Origin: a virus
Direction: 5' to 3' (one strand)
Virus record (IMG/VR): IMGVR_UViG_3300006028_000011
Location: 18,239-82,238 of that record
DNA: 64,000 nucleotides
Shown here piece by piece: positions 39,053 through 46,947 of this stretch. The number at the start of each line of letters is the position of its first letter. Position 1 is the first letter of the stretch. A program made the translations under genes and the position numbers. The notes beneath the pieces were generated by a model. It saw only the letters and a list, made by a program, of their open reading frames with translations, made no database searches and had not been told where the DNA came from.

Positions 39053-39537
39053 GGGCGCATCCGCACCGCGGGCAGCCTGGCGTCCAGGGCGGTCGACAGC
39101 TCGGCGAGCGTGAGCCCGGTCCGGCGCCACCGATCGATGAGGCAGCGGGCGGGCGGGGTGATCGACTCCCGGCCGGGGTCGCGCCGGCGCGGGCCCACGT
39201 CGAAGCCCAGGGACCACGCCTCCAGCTCGAGCAGGCCGTCGTCCCATGGACCGCCGTCCTGGAGCCGCTCCAGCGCCACGAGGATCGTGTCGAGGTGGTC
39301 GTGCGGCAGCCGGCCGACCATCGCGGCCAGGCCCGGCTCCTCCTCGCTCCCGACCTCGTCCGGGTCGTCAGCGCCGATGACCGGCAGCGGGTGGTCGCGG
39401 TGCGCGCGGATGGCGGCGGCGACCCACCAGGTCCACGCCGGGTGCGGTCCGGGGGAGATGGAGACCGCCGCGTCCCACTCGGGGTCGGCGGCCTGCGGGC
39501 GGGACCGACGCAGCCGGTCGAGCAAGGACAGGCTCAC
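39046..39537 (-). CDS. Hypothetical protein, 163 aa
   Basis: Helical, with a Trp-rich region (PGPHPAWTWWVAAAI) and an HTH-like C-terminus (RCLIDRWRRTGLTLAELSTAL). Overlaps its neighbours. Unrecognised. Confidence 0.5.
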   Translation of the reverse strand: MSLSLLDRLRRSRPQAADPEWDAAVSISPGPHPAWTWWVAAAIRAHRDHPLPVIGADDPDEVGSEEEPGLAAMVGRLPHDHLDTILVALERLQDGGPWDDGLLELEAWSLGFDVGPRRRDPGRESITPPARCLIDRWRRTGLTLAELSTALDARLPAVRMRPW

Positions 39538-39821
39538 CGCGACCGCTTGCCCTCCCCTTCGCGCACCCGGCCCTGGACGAACCAGTACTGGTCAGCGGTG
39601 AGTCGGCCATCGGCCTTGGCCGCCTCCACCTCCTGCCAGGTCCCCTCCTCGGGGTAGCAGCCGAGGTGCTCCCGGACCCACTCGTCGGGCCCCACGCCGG
39701 GCGGCGGGCGCTGGTAGACGCTGGGCTCGCGGTACTCGCGCGCCGCCAGCCGGTCGGCCAACTCCTCCAGCGTCAGCTCGCCGACCCCGAAGTGACCGAT
39801 CAGGTCCGAGATCTCGCTCAT
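39534..39821 (-). CDS. SHOCT-like small protein, 95 aa
   Basis: The first part SDLIGHFGVGELTLEELADRL resembles the short oligomerisation/DUF1707-style helix pair found at the N-terminus of actinobacterial small proteins. The remainder (GTWQEVEAAKADGRLTADQYW) has a similar G-x-L-T helix. Function unknown. Confidence 0.5.
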   Translation of the reverse strand: MSEISDLIGHFGVGELTLEELADRLAAREYREPSVYQRPPPGVGPDEWVREHLGCYPEEGTWQEVEAAKADGRLTADQYWFVQGRVREGEGKRSR

Positions 39822-40015
39822 CTCACCTCCGAGCCGGGCACGACCGGCGCCGGCGTGGCGACCGCCTGGTGCGGGCCGCCCCAGCGGACGTCCTGGAACA
39901 TCTGCAGCGCCATGCGCTGCAGCTCGTCGAGGCTGGGCGCCACCGCCACCCTGGCCAACAGCTCCCACCCGATGGAGGTGCGGCGCAGCACGAGCACGGT
40001 GTGGCCGGGGGCCAT
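39818..40015 (-). CDS. Small hypothetical protein, 65 aa
   Basis: Two beta strands (HTVLVLRRTSIGWELLARVAV) and an amphipathic helix (SLDELQRMALQMFQDV). ATG shares its A with the upstream TGA. Confidence 0.45.
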   Translation of the reverse strand: MAPGHTVLVLRRTSIGWELLARVAVAPSLDELQRMALQMFQDVRWGGPHQAVATPAPVVPGSEVR

Positions 40016-40314
40016 CAGTCCCAGATCGGCCCCGGCGGGGGCAGCGCGCGGGGCTCGCGCCGGGGACACATCGCCTGGACGAGCCCGGCCAGCGCGCCGG
40101 CCACTTCCACATCGCGCCGCATCCACACCTCCCAGGTCGCGGCCCAGCGGGTACCGCGCATCCAGTCCCGCGCGATCATCTCGATCCAGGCGATCTCGGC
40201 CAGGGCGCGGGCGACGGCTCGCAGGTCGTTGCCCCGCTCGGCCGCCGCCAGCTCGCCGTAGGCCGCCCGGAGCGCCCGAAGGATGGCGTCCCCGTCGGCC
40301 AGCTGCGGGCTCAC
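40015..40314 (-). CDS. Hypothetical helical protein, 99 aa
   Basis: Long helices (AILRALRAAYGELAAAERGN; RAVARALAEIAWIEMIARDW) followed by a short Pro-rich tail. GTG start overlaps the stop of the upstream membrane peptide. Confidence 0.5.
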   Translation of the reverse strand: MSPQLADGDAILRALRAAYGELAAAERGNDLRAVARALAEIAWIEMIARDWMRGTRWAATWEVWMRRDVEVAGALAGLVQAMCPRREPRALPPPGPIWD

Positions 40315-40427
40315 GGCTCCGGCGGACGCCTGCTGGCGGCGACGAGGCCGGCCATGGCCAGCACGCCGACGCACACGCCAGCGACGAAGGCCCCGACGGC
40401 GATCGCCGCGAGCGCCAGCGGGTTCAC
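40311..40427 (-). CDS. Small membrane peptide, 38 aa
   Basis: GTG start, one transmembrane helix (AIAVGAFVAGVCVGVLAMAG) and a basic C-terminus, with GTGA overlap onto the next gene. It is the first credible gene after the 900-base non-coding stretch. Confidence 0.45.
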   Translation of the reverse strand: MNPLALAAIAVGAFVAGVCVGVLAMAGLVAASRRPPEP

Positions 40428-41327
40428 GCCGGCCTCCGCGAGGTGGGGGCCGCGATCAGGTGGTCCGTGCCAGAAGGGAATCCGATGCGAACCGGGAGAT
40501 CACGACCCCCACGCCGAGGGGCCGGGCGGCGGCCGGGACTGGCTGTGGATCCCGGACGCCGCCCGCGCCAGTCGGAGCAGGGCGCTGGGCGGGTGGAAGG
40601 CCGCGACCGTCGAGCCGCGCGGAGCCGAACGAGGGAGCCTGGCTGCCCGCGCCCGATCACGACCCTCCACGCCGCCAGGGAGGCCCCGAAGCACGAGGCC
40701 TCCCCACGGGCGGGACTGAAGGCGAAGGGGAGGGCGGAGCACGTTGCCCCGCCCTGGTTAGGGAGAGGAATTCGAACTACAGAGGGACGGGGCCCAGGCG
40801 TTTTCCCGCCCGCCCAGGCGCCCGCCCCTCCCGCATATGCGGTTGGACTCGAAGACCGCCGCCGCTCGGGGCGGGCGAGGAGGGCCGAAGCCCTCCTCGC
40901 ACCTCCACCGAGCATGGCTGCGGGGGTGAGGTCATGGAGAGGGGGCGAGGGCCTGGATGTCGAATGGGAGCGGCCCCCGCCCGGTGGCGTAGAGGTGGTC
41001 AGAGTCGACGCGAAGTGCCTGGCGCTCGGGACCAGGCGTGCCGCGTGTGTATCCGCTCGAGTAGTAGTGAGGATGATCGAAATCGACCAGGGCTTGACGC
41101 GGGCCCGAGCCCCGCGTCGGAGGCGTCCCTTCCCCGCCCTCCGGGGGGACGCTGCGGCGGCGACGACCGGGACTCCGCCAGGCCAGGTACGGCGGCTCTG
41201 GCCTTGTCCCCGTTCTGTCGCCGATCCGCAACGCATGCACCCAGCAAATCAGGCGAAGGGCTGGGGATAGGTGGCCTCCGACCCACAAAGTCGGGTCGTC
41301 GTGTGGGCTCGCGCCCACAAGCTGCGG
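40428..41327. other. 900-bp stretch without convincing genes
   Basis: No frame here shows clear coding character or the usual ATGA/GTGA chaining. It lies downstream of the XRE/TPR gene and upstream (minus-strand sense) of a small-gene chain, so it probably holds a terminator, promoters and possibly RNA. It contains structured copy B (40861-40933), and the hairpin GGAGGCC-N9-GGCCTCC near 40679-40701. One 128-residue minus-strand frame (40932-41318) was considered and not accepted. Confidence 0.55.
40861..40933 (-). ncRNA. Structured repeat element, copy B (UUCG tetraloop)
   Basis: Minus-strand stem GCGAGGAGGGC / GCCCTCCTCGC (11 bp) closes the ultrastable tetraloop TTCG with a C-G closing pair, inside the same outer stem GCTCGG / CCGAGC as copy A. 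Outside the loop and closing pair, the two 73-nt copies differ at one base. Confidence 0.65.
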
Positions 41328-42581
41328 CTACAGGGCCTGGGCGAGCTGCTCGTCGAGCTGGCGCACGGCCGGCTCGTCGCTCCAGGGCGCCAGGCGGTGC
41401 CGTCGGACACCGTGCACGCGGTGGACCGCCTCCAGGTGGCCCAGCTCTGTGGCCTCCGCCAGCGCCAGGCCGAGCATGCCGCTGGCGGCGTCGGGCTCCC
41501 CGAGCTGCGCGTAGGCGGCGCCCTGGTCCGCGTGGAGCAGGGGGCGATGGGCCGCGTACGGCGACTTGATCGGCCCCAGCACCCGGATCGCCTCGGCCGG
41601 CTCGCCGAGGAGCTGGTGGATGGAGCCCGCGAAGCTGTCCACGAGGAAGTCGGGGAGGAACCGGCGCAGGTAGTGGGTCTGGACGCGGCCCTTCGCGATG
41701 ACATCGCGTCCCCGCTCGAGCAGGACACGCGCCTCGGCGACGTGGCCGGCGGCCGCGTGCTCCTCGGCTGCGCGCAGGATGACCGGGGCCCCGATGCTCA
41801 CCGGGGTAGAGGGCGAGACCAGCCGCATCGCTCGGTCCAGGCAACTCCGGGCCTCTTGGGGGAGGCCGCCCAGGCCACCGGACTTCACCGGCGACAGGCT
41901 GTCCGCGCGCAGCATGAGGAGGAGCGCGAGGATGTCCGAGTCGCCGGCTTCAACAGCCAGCCTCTCGCCGAGGTCCAGGTAGCTGTGCGTCTCGTCCGGG
42001 CGCTGCGCCATCAGGCTGACCCACGCGCTGATCGCGCTCGTGCCCGCCGTGATCGACGCCAGCCGCCGGTACGGGCGCTCGGGCGCGGACTGCTGGAGGC
42101 GCATGTACATGGTCGTCAGGTGCATCTCCAGCTGGGGGAGGAGGTCGCGAGGGGGCATGATCGGCCGGCCGGCGGCCAGCTTCTCGGTCAGGCCCTCCCA
42201 GTAGTCGAGCAGGGTGTCGTCGAGGCCCGCGGCCGCGTGACGACGTTCCAAGCCCTGGATCACCTGGTGGGCCAGGGTAGTCGGAACCGGAGCCAGACCC
42301 GATCCGACGGCGGCCGCGCGACGAAGGAAATCACGGCGCTCCACTGCGCCCACCCTACCGCCGCAGCCGGTCAGGAGCCAGCCCGCATCGTGGTCGACCA
42401 GGCGTTCAGCCAGCGCCTGGCTGAGCCGGGCGACGGTGGATGCCCTCGGGTCGTTCCCGTTTTCAACGGACACCACTGCATCGCGGCCCACATCGGCCGC
42501 ACGTGCCAGCTCCGCCTGGGACCATTTCGCACGGTCTCGCTCCTGCCGTACGCGGTCGCCCAAGGTGACCGTCCGCTGCAT
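41328..42581 (-). CDS. XRE regulator with TPR-like C-terminus, 417 aa
   Basis: Residues 8-62 form an XRE HTH (VRQERDRAKWSQAELARAA, VVSVENGNDPRASTVARL). The remaining 340 residues are helical repeats (for example ISAWVSLMAQRPDETHSYL, HVAEARVLLERGRDVIA, GEPAEAIRVLGPIK) typical of the TPR/regulator fusions of actinobacteria. ATG at 42581 is preferred to the ATG at 42587 because GGGAGG lies 8 nt before it. Probably a host-state or peptide sensor. Confidence 0.75.
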   Translation of the reverse strand: MQRTVTLGDRVRQERDRAKWSQAELARAADVGRDAVVSVENGNDPRASTVARLSQALAERLVDHDAGWLLTGCGGRVGAVERRDFLRRAAAVGSGLAPVPTTLAHQVIQGLERRHAAAGLDDTLLDYWEGLTEKLAAGRPIMPPRDLLPQLEMHLTTMYMRLQQSAPERPYRRLASITAGTSAISAWVSLMAQRPDETHSYLDLGERLAVEAGDSDILALLLMLRADSLSPVKSGGLGGLPQEARSCLDRAMRLVSPSTPVSIGAPVILRAAEEHAAAGHVAEARVLLERGRDVIAKGRVQTHYLRRFLPDFLVDSFAGSIHQLLGEPAEAIRVLGPIKSPYAAHRPLLHADQGAAYAQLGEPDAASGMLGLALAEATELGHLEAVHRVHGVRRHRLAPWSDEPAVRQLDEQLAQAL

Positions 42582-42659
42582 AACCACACCTCCCGCCCTT
42601 CCCCTTTACGTCCCCTTAACCGTTGTGATCCTGCGCCGATGGCACGAGAATGGCAAGCA

Positions 42660-42684
42660 CGGTTGTCAGATACCTGACCAACCG
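42660..42684. promoter_or_regulatory. Near-palindromic operator candidate
   Basis: CGGTTGTCAG-ATAC-CTGACCAACCG is a palindrome with one bulged base, located between the divergent XRE/TPR gene (42581) and the plus-strand gene at 42789. Confidence 0.4.
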
Positions 42685-42788
42685 CAACAGCGGCGCAACC
42701 GAACACCGCTACTCGCAGCGTACTGCGATTCGTCCTCGAATGTCCATTCAATCGTCCTCGCTCAGACGTAGACTAGCCGACGGTGGGC

Positions 42789-43007
42789 ATGCCAACTGAT
42801 ACAACTCGGCGAGTGCCGAAGGGAGCCAAGACCGTCCGGCTGGACCCGTATGCCCTCGACGACCTGGATCACCTCCAGGGCCAGCTGCACAAGAACCAGC
42901 GGGAGATCGTCGAGATCGCGCTCGCGCATCTGCGCGAGACGGTTCGGCGGGGCGATCAGATCCACCTCGTCGTCGTCCGGGAGCGGCCCGCGAACGGCCG
43001 GGCCTGA
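42789..43007 (+). CDS. RHH/CopG-like small protein, 72 aa
   Basis: KTVRLDPYALDDLDHLQGQL then NQREIVEIALAHLRETV is the strand-helix-helix order of a ribbon-helix-helix protein (Arg/Lys strand, then two helices). It is first in the plus-strand cassette between terminators. ATG at 42789 rather than the GTG two codons earlier. Confidence 0.6.
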   Translation: MPTDTTRRVPKGAKTVRLDPYALDDLDHLQGQLHKNQREIVEIALAHLRETVRRGDQIHLVVVRERPANGRA

Positions 43008-43015
43008 ACGACGAA

Positions 43016-43050
43016 ACGCCCCCGGCCGCCGCATGGGCAGCCGGGGGCGT
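43016..43050 (+). terminator. Terminator after RHH-like gene
   Basis: An 11-bp stem ACGCCCCCGGC / GCCGGGGGCGT with a 13-nt loop containing CCGCATGGG, nine bp after the stop codon. Confidence 0.7.
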
Positions 43051-43166
43051 CAGGGGGGGTGTGGAGTCGGAGGTGGGCGGCCGGCTGGTCTCCGCCGAAG
43101 CGGGCCTGCTGCCGGTTGGAGTGTAGCGACCAGCGCGCTTGACGTGACCTGGACCCCTCGGGCAGG

Positions 43167-43571
43167 ATGTTCGCCGCATGGCGAGAGAGAGGGAACGCCC
43201 TGACAGCCCCGCCGGGTGACCGGCCGTCCCGTTGGCTCCTCGAGGTCCGCGATCCGCGGGGACGCCTCGTCCGCTGCGATCCAGACTGGTGGCGCGACCA
43301 CGTCGTGGCCGACCATCAGGAGATGGGCGCTCCCGAGCTGGTGCAGGTGGCCCGAGATGCCCTGGCCGAGCCAGGGTGCATCACGGCCTCGAAGAACCAT
43401 CCCCAGCGGGAGTGCTACTACGTCGATGCACCGCCGTCCCACGGTGGTCCACGCCTCAAGGTGAAGGTGGTCGTGGAGTTCCACAGGTTTTCCAAACGGG
43501 GTATGGTGGTCACCGCGCACCGGGTCCCGGCCATCACCTATGGCGAGTGGGAGGTCTGGAGGAGGTCATGA
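43167..43571 (+). CDS. Small nuclease-like protein (PBECR/RelE-like), 134 aa
   Basis: The C-terminal half runs PGCITASKNHPQRECYYVDAP, then KVKVVVEFHRFSKRGMVVTAHRV, the His/strand order of the phage-barnase-EndoU-colicin-RelE (PBECR) small nuclease folds. The start is uncertain. The stop overlaps the next start. Together they look like a toxin-antitoxin pair. Confidence 0.5.
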   Translation: MFAAWRERGNALTAPPGDRPSRWLLEVRDPRGRLVRCDPDWWRDHVVADHQEMGAPELVQVARDALAEPGCITASKNHPQRECYYVDAPPSHGGPRLKVKVVVEFHRFSKRGMVVTAHRVPAITYGEWEVWRRS

Positions 43572-43996
43572 CCGAGCAGCTCTCGATCGGAGAGGCGACC
43601 CTGACGAACGAGCAGGGGGCTCGCCGGGGGGTGGCGCAGCTCGACGAGATCGACCCGAAGCGCTGGTACGTCTACTACAACCGCCGCCAGGACACCTTGT
43701 ACTTCCGCGCCGTCGGGCACGGGCCGGCGACCTCGTACCACCTCCCCGACGAGCCCGAGGTGTTCCTGCGCCTGGACGGCAATCTCCACCTGGTGGGGAT
43801 CGACCTCACCGACTTCCGCCGGGTCCTGGTCAAGCGCCATCCGGAGATGCGCTATGCCGTGCGGGCCCTCCACGTCGCCCAGCTGATGCGGCGTGTCAGG
43901 TGGCTTCGCGCCGTCGCCGAGACGCTCGACCGCGGGATCCAGGCGCGGGCTCGCGACGACATCCAGCGAGTCACCGCCCGCCTCTGCCCTGGCTGA
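43568..43996 (+). CDS. DUF2283-like antitoxin candidate, 142 aa
   Basis: The segment RWYVYYNRRQDTLYFRAVGHG matches the 'Y-D-x-x-x-D-x-L-Y' core of DUF2283, a small family often beside toxin-like genes. The helical C-terminus (RYAVRALHVAQLMRRVRW) is longer than usual. ATG overlaps the stop of the nuclease-like gene. Confidence 0.5.
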   Translation: MTEQLSIGEATLTNEQGARRGVAQLDEIDPKRWYVYYNRRQDTLYFRAVGHGPATSYHLPDEPEVFLRLDGNLHLVGIDLTDFRRVLVKRHPEMRYAVRALHVAQLMRRVRWLRAVAETLDRGIQARARDDIQRVTARLCPG

Positions 43997-44051
43997 CGGG
44001 CACCTGGCCCCGCACCCCATCCTCGTCCTCGGCGCCGCCTGAACGCGACGA

Positions 44052-44086
44052 AGCGCCCCGGCCTCCGCATGGGAGACCGGGGCGCT
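44052..44086 (+). terminator. Terminator after DUF2283-like gene
   Basis: A 10-bp stem AGCGCCCCGG / CCGGGGCGCT with a 15-nt loop again containing CCGCATGGG. It resembles the terminator at 43016-43050 in both stem and loop, suggesting related cassette ends. Confidence 0.7.
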
Positions 44087-44108
44087 CGCTGGTAGGGGAG
44101 AGGTCAGA

Positions 44109-44390
44109 TCAGGGCGGACGCTCGCGCCGGGCCAGGTGGTGCCACGCGACGTGCTCCGCGCTGGGCTCGCCGTCCGGGTGGTGGCAGCGGCAGACGTGGT
44201 GCCCGCCGGCGGTCTGGTGTCGGCCGATCCGCCAGCAGCCGCGCACCTCGCAGTTGTGGCGGCGCCAGAAGCTCCAGGTGAGGGCCGCGAGAGCGCCCAC
44301 GATCCCCAGGTCCCCGCCGAAACCCGACCAGGCGAGGTACGGGACCCCGCTGGCGTCGTCCAGACCGAGGACGTGGAGGAGGGCGCCCAT
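44109..44390 (-). CDS. Actinophage-type small membrane protein, 93 aa
   Basis: GALLHVLGLDDASGVPYLAW then a hydrophobic stretch and FWRRHNCEVRGCWRIGRH match a common family of actinophage and prophage membrane proteins that end in a Cys/His cluster (VCRCHHPDG). It sits in the lysis region beside a holin-like protein. Confidence 0.7.
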   Translation of the reverse strand: MGALLHVLGLDDASGVPYLAWSGFGGDLGIVGALAALTWSFWRRHNCEVRGCWRIGRHQTAGGHHVCRCHHPDGEPSAEHVAWHHLARRERPP

Positions 44391-44394
44391 CAGG

Positions 44395-44622
44395 TCACAG
44401 CGCGGGTGGGCGCCTCCCGGTCTGGAGCGCGTGCATCCCCGCGCGGTGCTGGAACACGGGGATGAACAGCCCGAGCGCGGCCAGCGCTGCGGTGAGCACG
44501 ACGACGACCCCGGAGCGGGTGGCCGGGTCCAGGTGGAGGACGCCAGCGGCCGTGAGCACGTCGAGGATGGCGGTGACGAGCGCGACGATGGCCGCGGAGA
44601 GGGTGCCGGGCGCCGGGGTCAC
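44395..44622 (-). CDS. Holin-like membrane protein, 75 aa
   Basis: Two hydrophobic segments (AAIVALVTAILDVLTAAGVL in part; SGVVVVLTAALAALGLFIPV in part) with a short basic tail. Size and two-helix plan fit a class II holin in this lysis cassette. Confidence 0.6.
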   Translation of the reverse strand: MTPAPGTLSAAIVALVTAILDVLTAAGVLHLDPATRSGVVVVLTAALAALGLFIPVFQHRAGMHALQTGRRPPAL

Positions 44623-44672
44623 AGCTGCCGGTCCACCCAGTCCGGGGCCGGCGGGGGTCCGATGATGGTCAT
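44619..44672 (-). CDS. Small ORF, 17 aa
   Basis: ATG to TGA overlaps both neighbours; Pro-rich (MTIIGPPPAPDWVDRQ). Support is only the overlap pattern and it could be an untranslated spacer. Confidence 0.3.
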   Translation of the reverse strand: MTIIGPPPAPDWVDRQL

Positions 44673-44806
44673 GGCGAGCCTCCAGTCGAGATCGGGACGA
44701 GCGGCGCCGGCAGGATGCGAGGGCTCCCGGGCGGGCCGCCGCAGTAGGCGATGGTCAGGACGAGGACGACGAGGAGCACGGCGAGGGCGGCGACGAGCCA
44801 CCTCAG
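44669..44806 (-). CDS. Membrane protein, 45 aa, possible CTG start
   Basis: LRWLVAALAVLLVVLVLTIAY is a transmembrane helix with an exported Pro-rich tail, as in spanin/Rz1-type lysis proteins. There is no ATG, GTG or TTG in frame. A CTG at 44806 overlaps the upstream stop as CTGA, exactly where other genes have ATGA or GTGA, so CTG initiation is suggested. Confidence 0.4.
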   Translation of the reverse strand: MRWLVAALAVLLVVLVLTIAYCGGPPGSPRILPAPLVPISTGGSP

Positions 44807-45783
44807 CAGCCGGGCATGTCCTCGGAGAGGTGCGCGTGCGGGACGTTGTGCTGGCCGGACACCCCCTGCGCCTCGGCCCACGCGATGACGGCGAAGGCCC
44901 ACGAGCGCTCGGGCTCGGGGAGGCGGTGCGCGACCCGCTGGAGCCACGCGATCACGGCCGGCGGGGGGATCGGGAAGGGCGGCGGAGCCGGGCTCGGCGT
45001 GGGGGCGGGTGCGGGCGGTGCGTTGCCGCCGATCGAGTCCATGTCCGCGATGAGCGCGTCGAGCGCCAGGCCGCACGGCAGGGCGCGGCTGGAGAGGCGC
45101 TGGTAGTCGGAGGGGATGACGGCGTACTGCTCGCTGAAGTACGTGGCGACGAACGCCCAGGTCGCGCGCTGGAGCTGGCCCCAGGTGACCACCGTGACGC
45201 CGTGCGCGTCATAGCCCAGGATCGGCACGCAGTGCCCTCCGACGATGCCGCCGTCGTCGGAGACCACGTCCCACGCCTTGCCGGCCTGGAACTGGTCGAG
45301 CGCGCTGGCCGGGACGTCGAACCCGCAGTAGAGGCCCGAGAACAGCCAGCAGGCCGCCTGGAGGTCCGCCTGGTTGGCGCTGACTGCCGCCCAGCCGAGG
45401 ATCTTGTCCCCGGCGAGCCCGACGTCGCGCCACTGGGTGAGCGCCTGGACGCAGGTGCCGCCCTGATCGGTGCTCGGGTCGCCAGGGACGTACCCCAGGC
45501 CCTCGTATGCCTTGAGGATGTCGGCGTCGGAGACGATGCGCGGCGAGCCGTCGACCTCGGCGGTGAAGACCTCGGTCATGTGGGCCTGGCCCGCGATGAG
45601 GCAGTCCCCGAGCTGGTCGTTGAGGTCCATCGGCCACGAGGCGATCCCGGCCGTGTAGTTCACCGCCGCCGGGCCGGCTGGGAGGTCGCGCAGGTAGGCG
45701 CGGAGTCGGAGCTGGCGCTGGAGGACGGCGTGCGGGGTCGGGTGGCGGCCGAGGCGGTAGGGGAATGCCGAGGTCGTGGTCAT
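44803..45783 (-). CDS. C39/papain-like cysteine peptidase lysin, 326 aa
   Basis: The catalytic Cys61 (NDQLGDCLIAGQAH) and His184 (VGGHCVPILGYD), with a later Asp/Asn-bearing strand (VTVVTWGQL), give the papain-like fold used in some phage lysins. A Pro-rich linker (about 250-275) and a helical C-terminus follow. AGGAG precedes the ATG at 45783. Likely acts on the peptidoglycan peptide stem with the GH25 lysozyme. Confidence 0.7.
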   Translation of the reverse strand: MTTTSAFPYRLGRHPTPHAVLQRQLRLRAYLRDLPAGPAAVNYTAGIASWPMDLNDQLGDCLIAGQAHMTEVFTAEVDGSPRIVSDADILKAYEGLGYVPGDPSTDQGGTCVQALTQWRDVGLAGDKILGWAAVSANQADLQAACWLFSGLYCGFDVPASALDQFQAGKAWDVVSDDGGIVGGHCVPILGYDAHGVTVVTWGQLQRATWAFVATYFSEQYAVIPSDYQRLSSRALPCGLALDALIADMDSIGGNAPPAPAPTPSPAPPPFPIPPPAVIAWLQRVAHRLPEPERSWAFAVIAWAEAQGVSGQHNVPHAHLSEDMPGC

Positions 45784-45829
45784 GGTGCTCCTAGGAGAGG
45801 ACTGGTGCAGGGCGTCGGTCGGAGAGGCG

Positions 45830-46231
45830 TCAGGGGCCGCCGGGCGGGCTCGCCTCGGCGGCATCCCGCTCGGCCAACTCGGCAGCGCGCTGGGCGGCCG
45901 GGTCGCCTGGGTTCTCGGTGGCCACGCGACGCGCCAACGCGGCCATCACCTCGAGCATCTTCGAGCGCTGGCTGTTGACGATGACGTGGGTCGCCCGCCC
46001 GGTCGCCGCGATCGAATCGAGTTGGCTGCTCTGGTTCCGCGCCGCGCGGACCAGTTCGGCGGCGGCGGTTGCCGCCGCGGCCTGGGCGTGAGCGGCGTCG
46101 ACCCGAGCCTGGACGGTGGCGAGTTGCGCCTGCGCCGCATCCGCCTGGGCGCGACGCGCATCCTGTGCAGCCGCCTCCTGTGCCTTGCGCGCGGCGCGCG
46201 TGGTGACGACGGCCGACAGCACCCCGCCCAT
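45830..46231 (-). CDS. Membrane-anchored helical protein, 133 aa (possibly 153 aa)
   Basis: From ATG 46231 it is a long helical/coiled-coil protein (ARKAQEAAAQDARRAQADAA). In-frame upstream residues SPVVLIILALIAFGGSS form a transmembrane helix, but no ATG, GTG or TTG precedes them. The only starts after the in-frame stop are ATC at 46289-46291 (with GGGAGG 9 nt upstream) or CTG codons. See the finding on ATC starts. Confidence 0.55.
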   Translation of the reverse strand: MGGVLSAVVTTRAARKAQEAAAQDARRAQADAAQAQLATVQARVDAAHAQAAAATAAAELVRAARNQSSQLDSIAATGRATHVIVNSQRSKMLEVMAALARRVATENPGDPAAQRAAELAERDAAEASPPGGP

Positions 46232-46297
46232 CGACGAGCCCCCGAAGGCGATCAGGGCGAGGATGATCAGGACGACTGGCGAGCCTGCGATGCTGGG

Positions 46298-46750
46298 TCA
46301 CCTCCCGGGTGGCGCGACGCGAGGCGGGCGTCGGGACAGGACGAGCGCCGCCGCGCGCTGCGAAGCCTCCAGGGCGATGGACTGGACGGCCACCAGCACG
46401 GCGAGGACGAGCAGGGCGACGACCACCGCCAGGCCACCCGCCGCGAGAGGACGTCTGGGCAGCGTGGGCGGGACGGTGGCGGCCACCACTCCCGCAGCCA
46501 GGCCGGCAAGCACCATGAGCAGGCCGCAGGTGCGAGCGATGGCCTGGCCCCAAGCGTAGCGGCGCTCGGCCGCGGCATCTTCGGCGCGGCGGACGACGAG
46601 CCAGCCGTGCCAGGCCCTCGCTGCCAGCGGCAACACGAACAGCGCCGAGACGACAAAGCTCCCGCCCCAGAGCAGCACGGCACCCGTGAGGCCGGGCAGG
46701 CCGGGCACGGCGAACGGGAGCGGCCCGAGCACGGACCTCCACCAGGTCAC
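46298..46750 (-). CDS. Polytopic membrane protein, 150 aa
   Basis: Four hydrophobic segments (about 10-29, 33-43, 72-91, 106-123) with a basic C-terminal tail (LVLSRRPPRVAPPGR). Typical of small phage membrane proteins in lysis regions; it may be a holin or antiholin. Confidence 0.55.
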   Translation of the reverse strand: MTWWRSVLGPLPFAVPGLPGLTGAVLLWGGSFVVSALFVLPLAARAWHGWLVVRRAEDAAAERRYAWGQAIARTCGLLMVLAGLAAGVVAATVPPTLPRRPLAAGGLAVVVALLVLAVLVAVQSIALEASQRAAALVLSRRPPRVAPPGR

Positions 46751-46947
46751 GGGTCCCTCCAGAGCCCTGCTGCCCGTAGCTGTGCCCGGATGCGCTCCAG
46801 CTCGCGCGCCTGCTCGTCCTGGCGGCCCTCAGATCGCCGCTGCTGCGTGTCGGCGGGGTGCGACGGTGGCGGGGCCCGGCGCAGGCGGCGGACCCACAGG
46901 ATCAGGCTCCACGCGAGGGCCCTGAACCAGCGCAGGCACCGCCTCAC
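46747..46947 (-). CDS. Basic membrane-associated protein, 66 aa
   Basis: One hydrophobic stretch (FRALAWSLILWVRRL) then a basic and acidic coiled-coil tail (ELERIRAQLRAAGL). GTG start overlaps the upstream stop. Confidence 0.45.
   Translation of the reverse strand: MRRCLRWFRALAWSLILWVRRLRRAPPPSHPADTQQRRSEGRQDEQARELERIRAQLRAAGLWRDP

Noticed and set aside
40932-41318. A 128-residue minus-strand frame in the gene-poor region
   Set aside because: Arg/Pro-rich low-complexity sequence, no ribosome-binding site and no overlap with neighbouring genes, unlike all accepted genes here.
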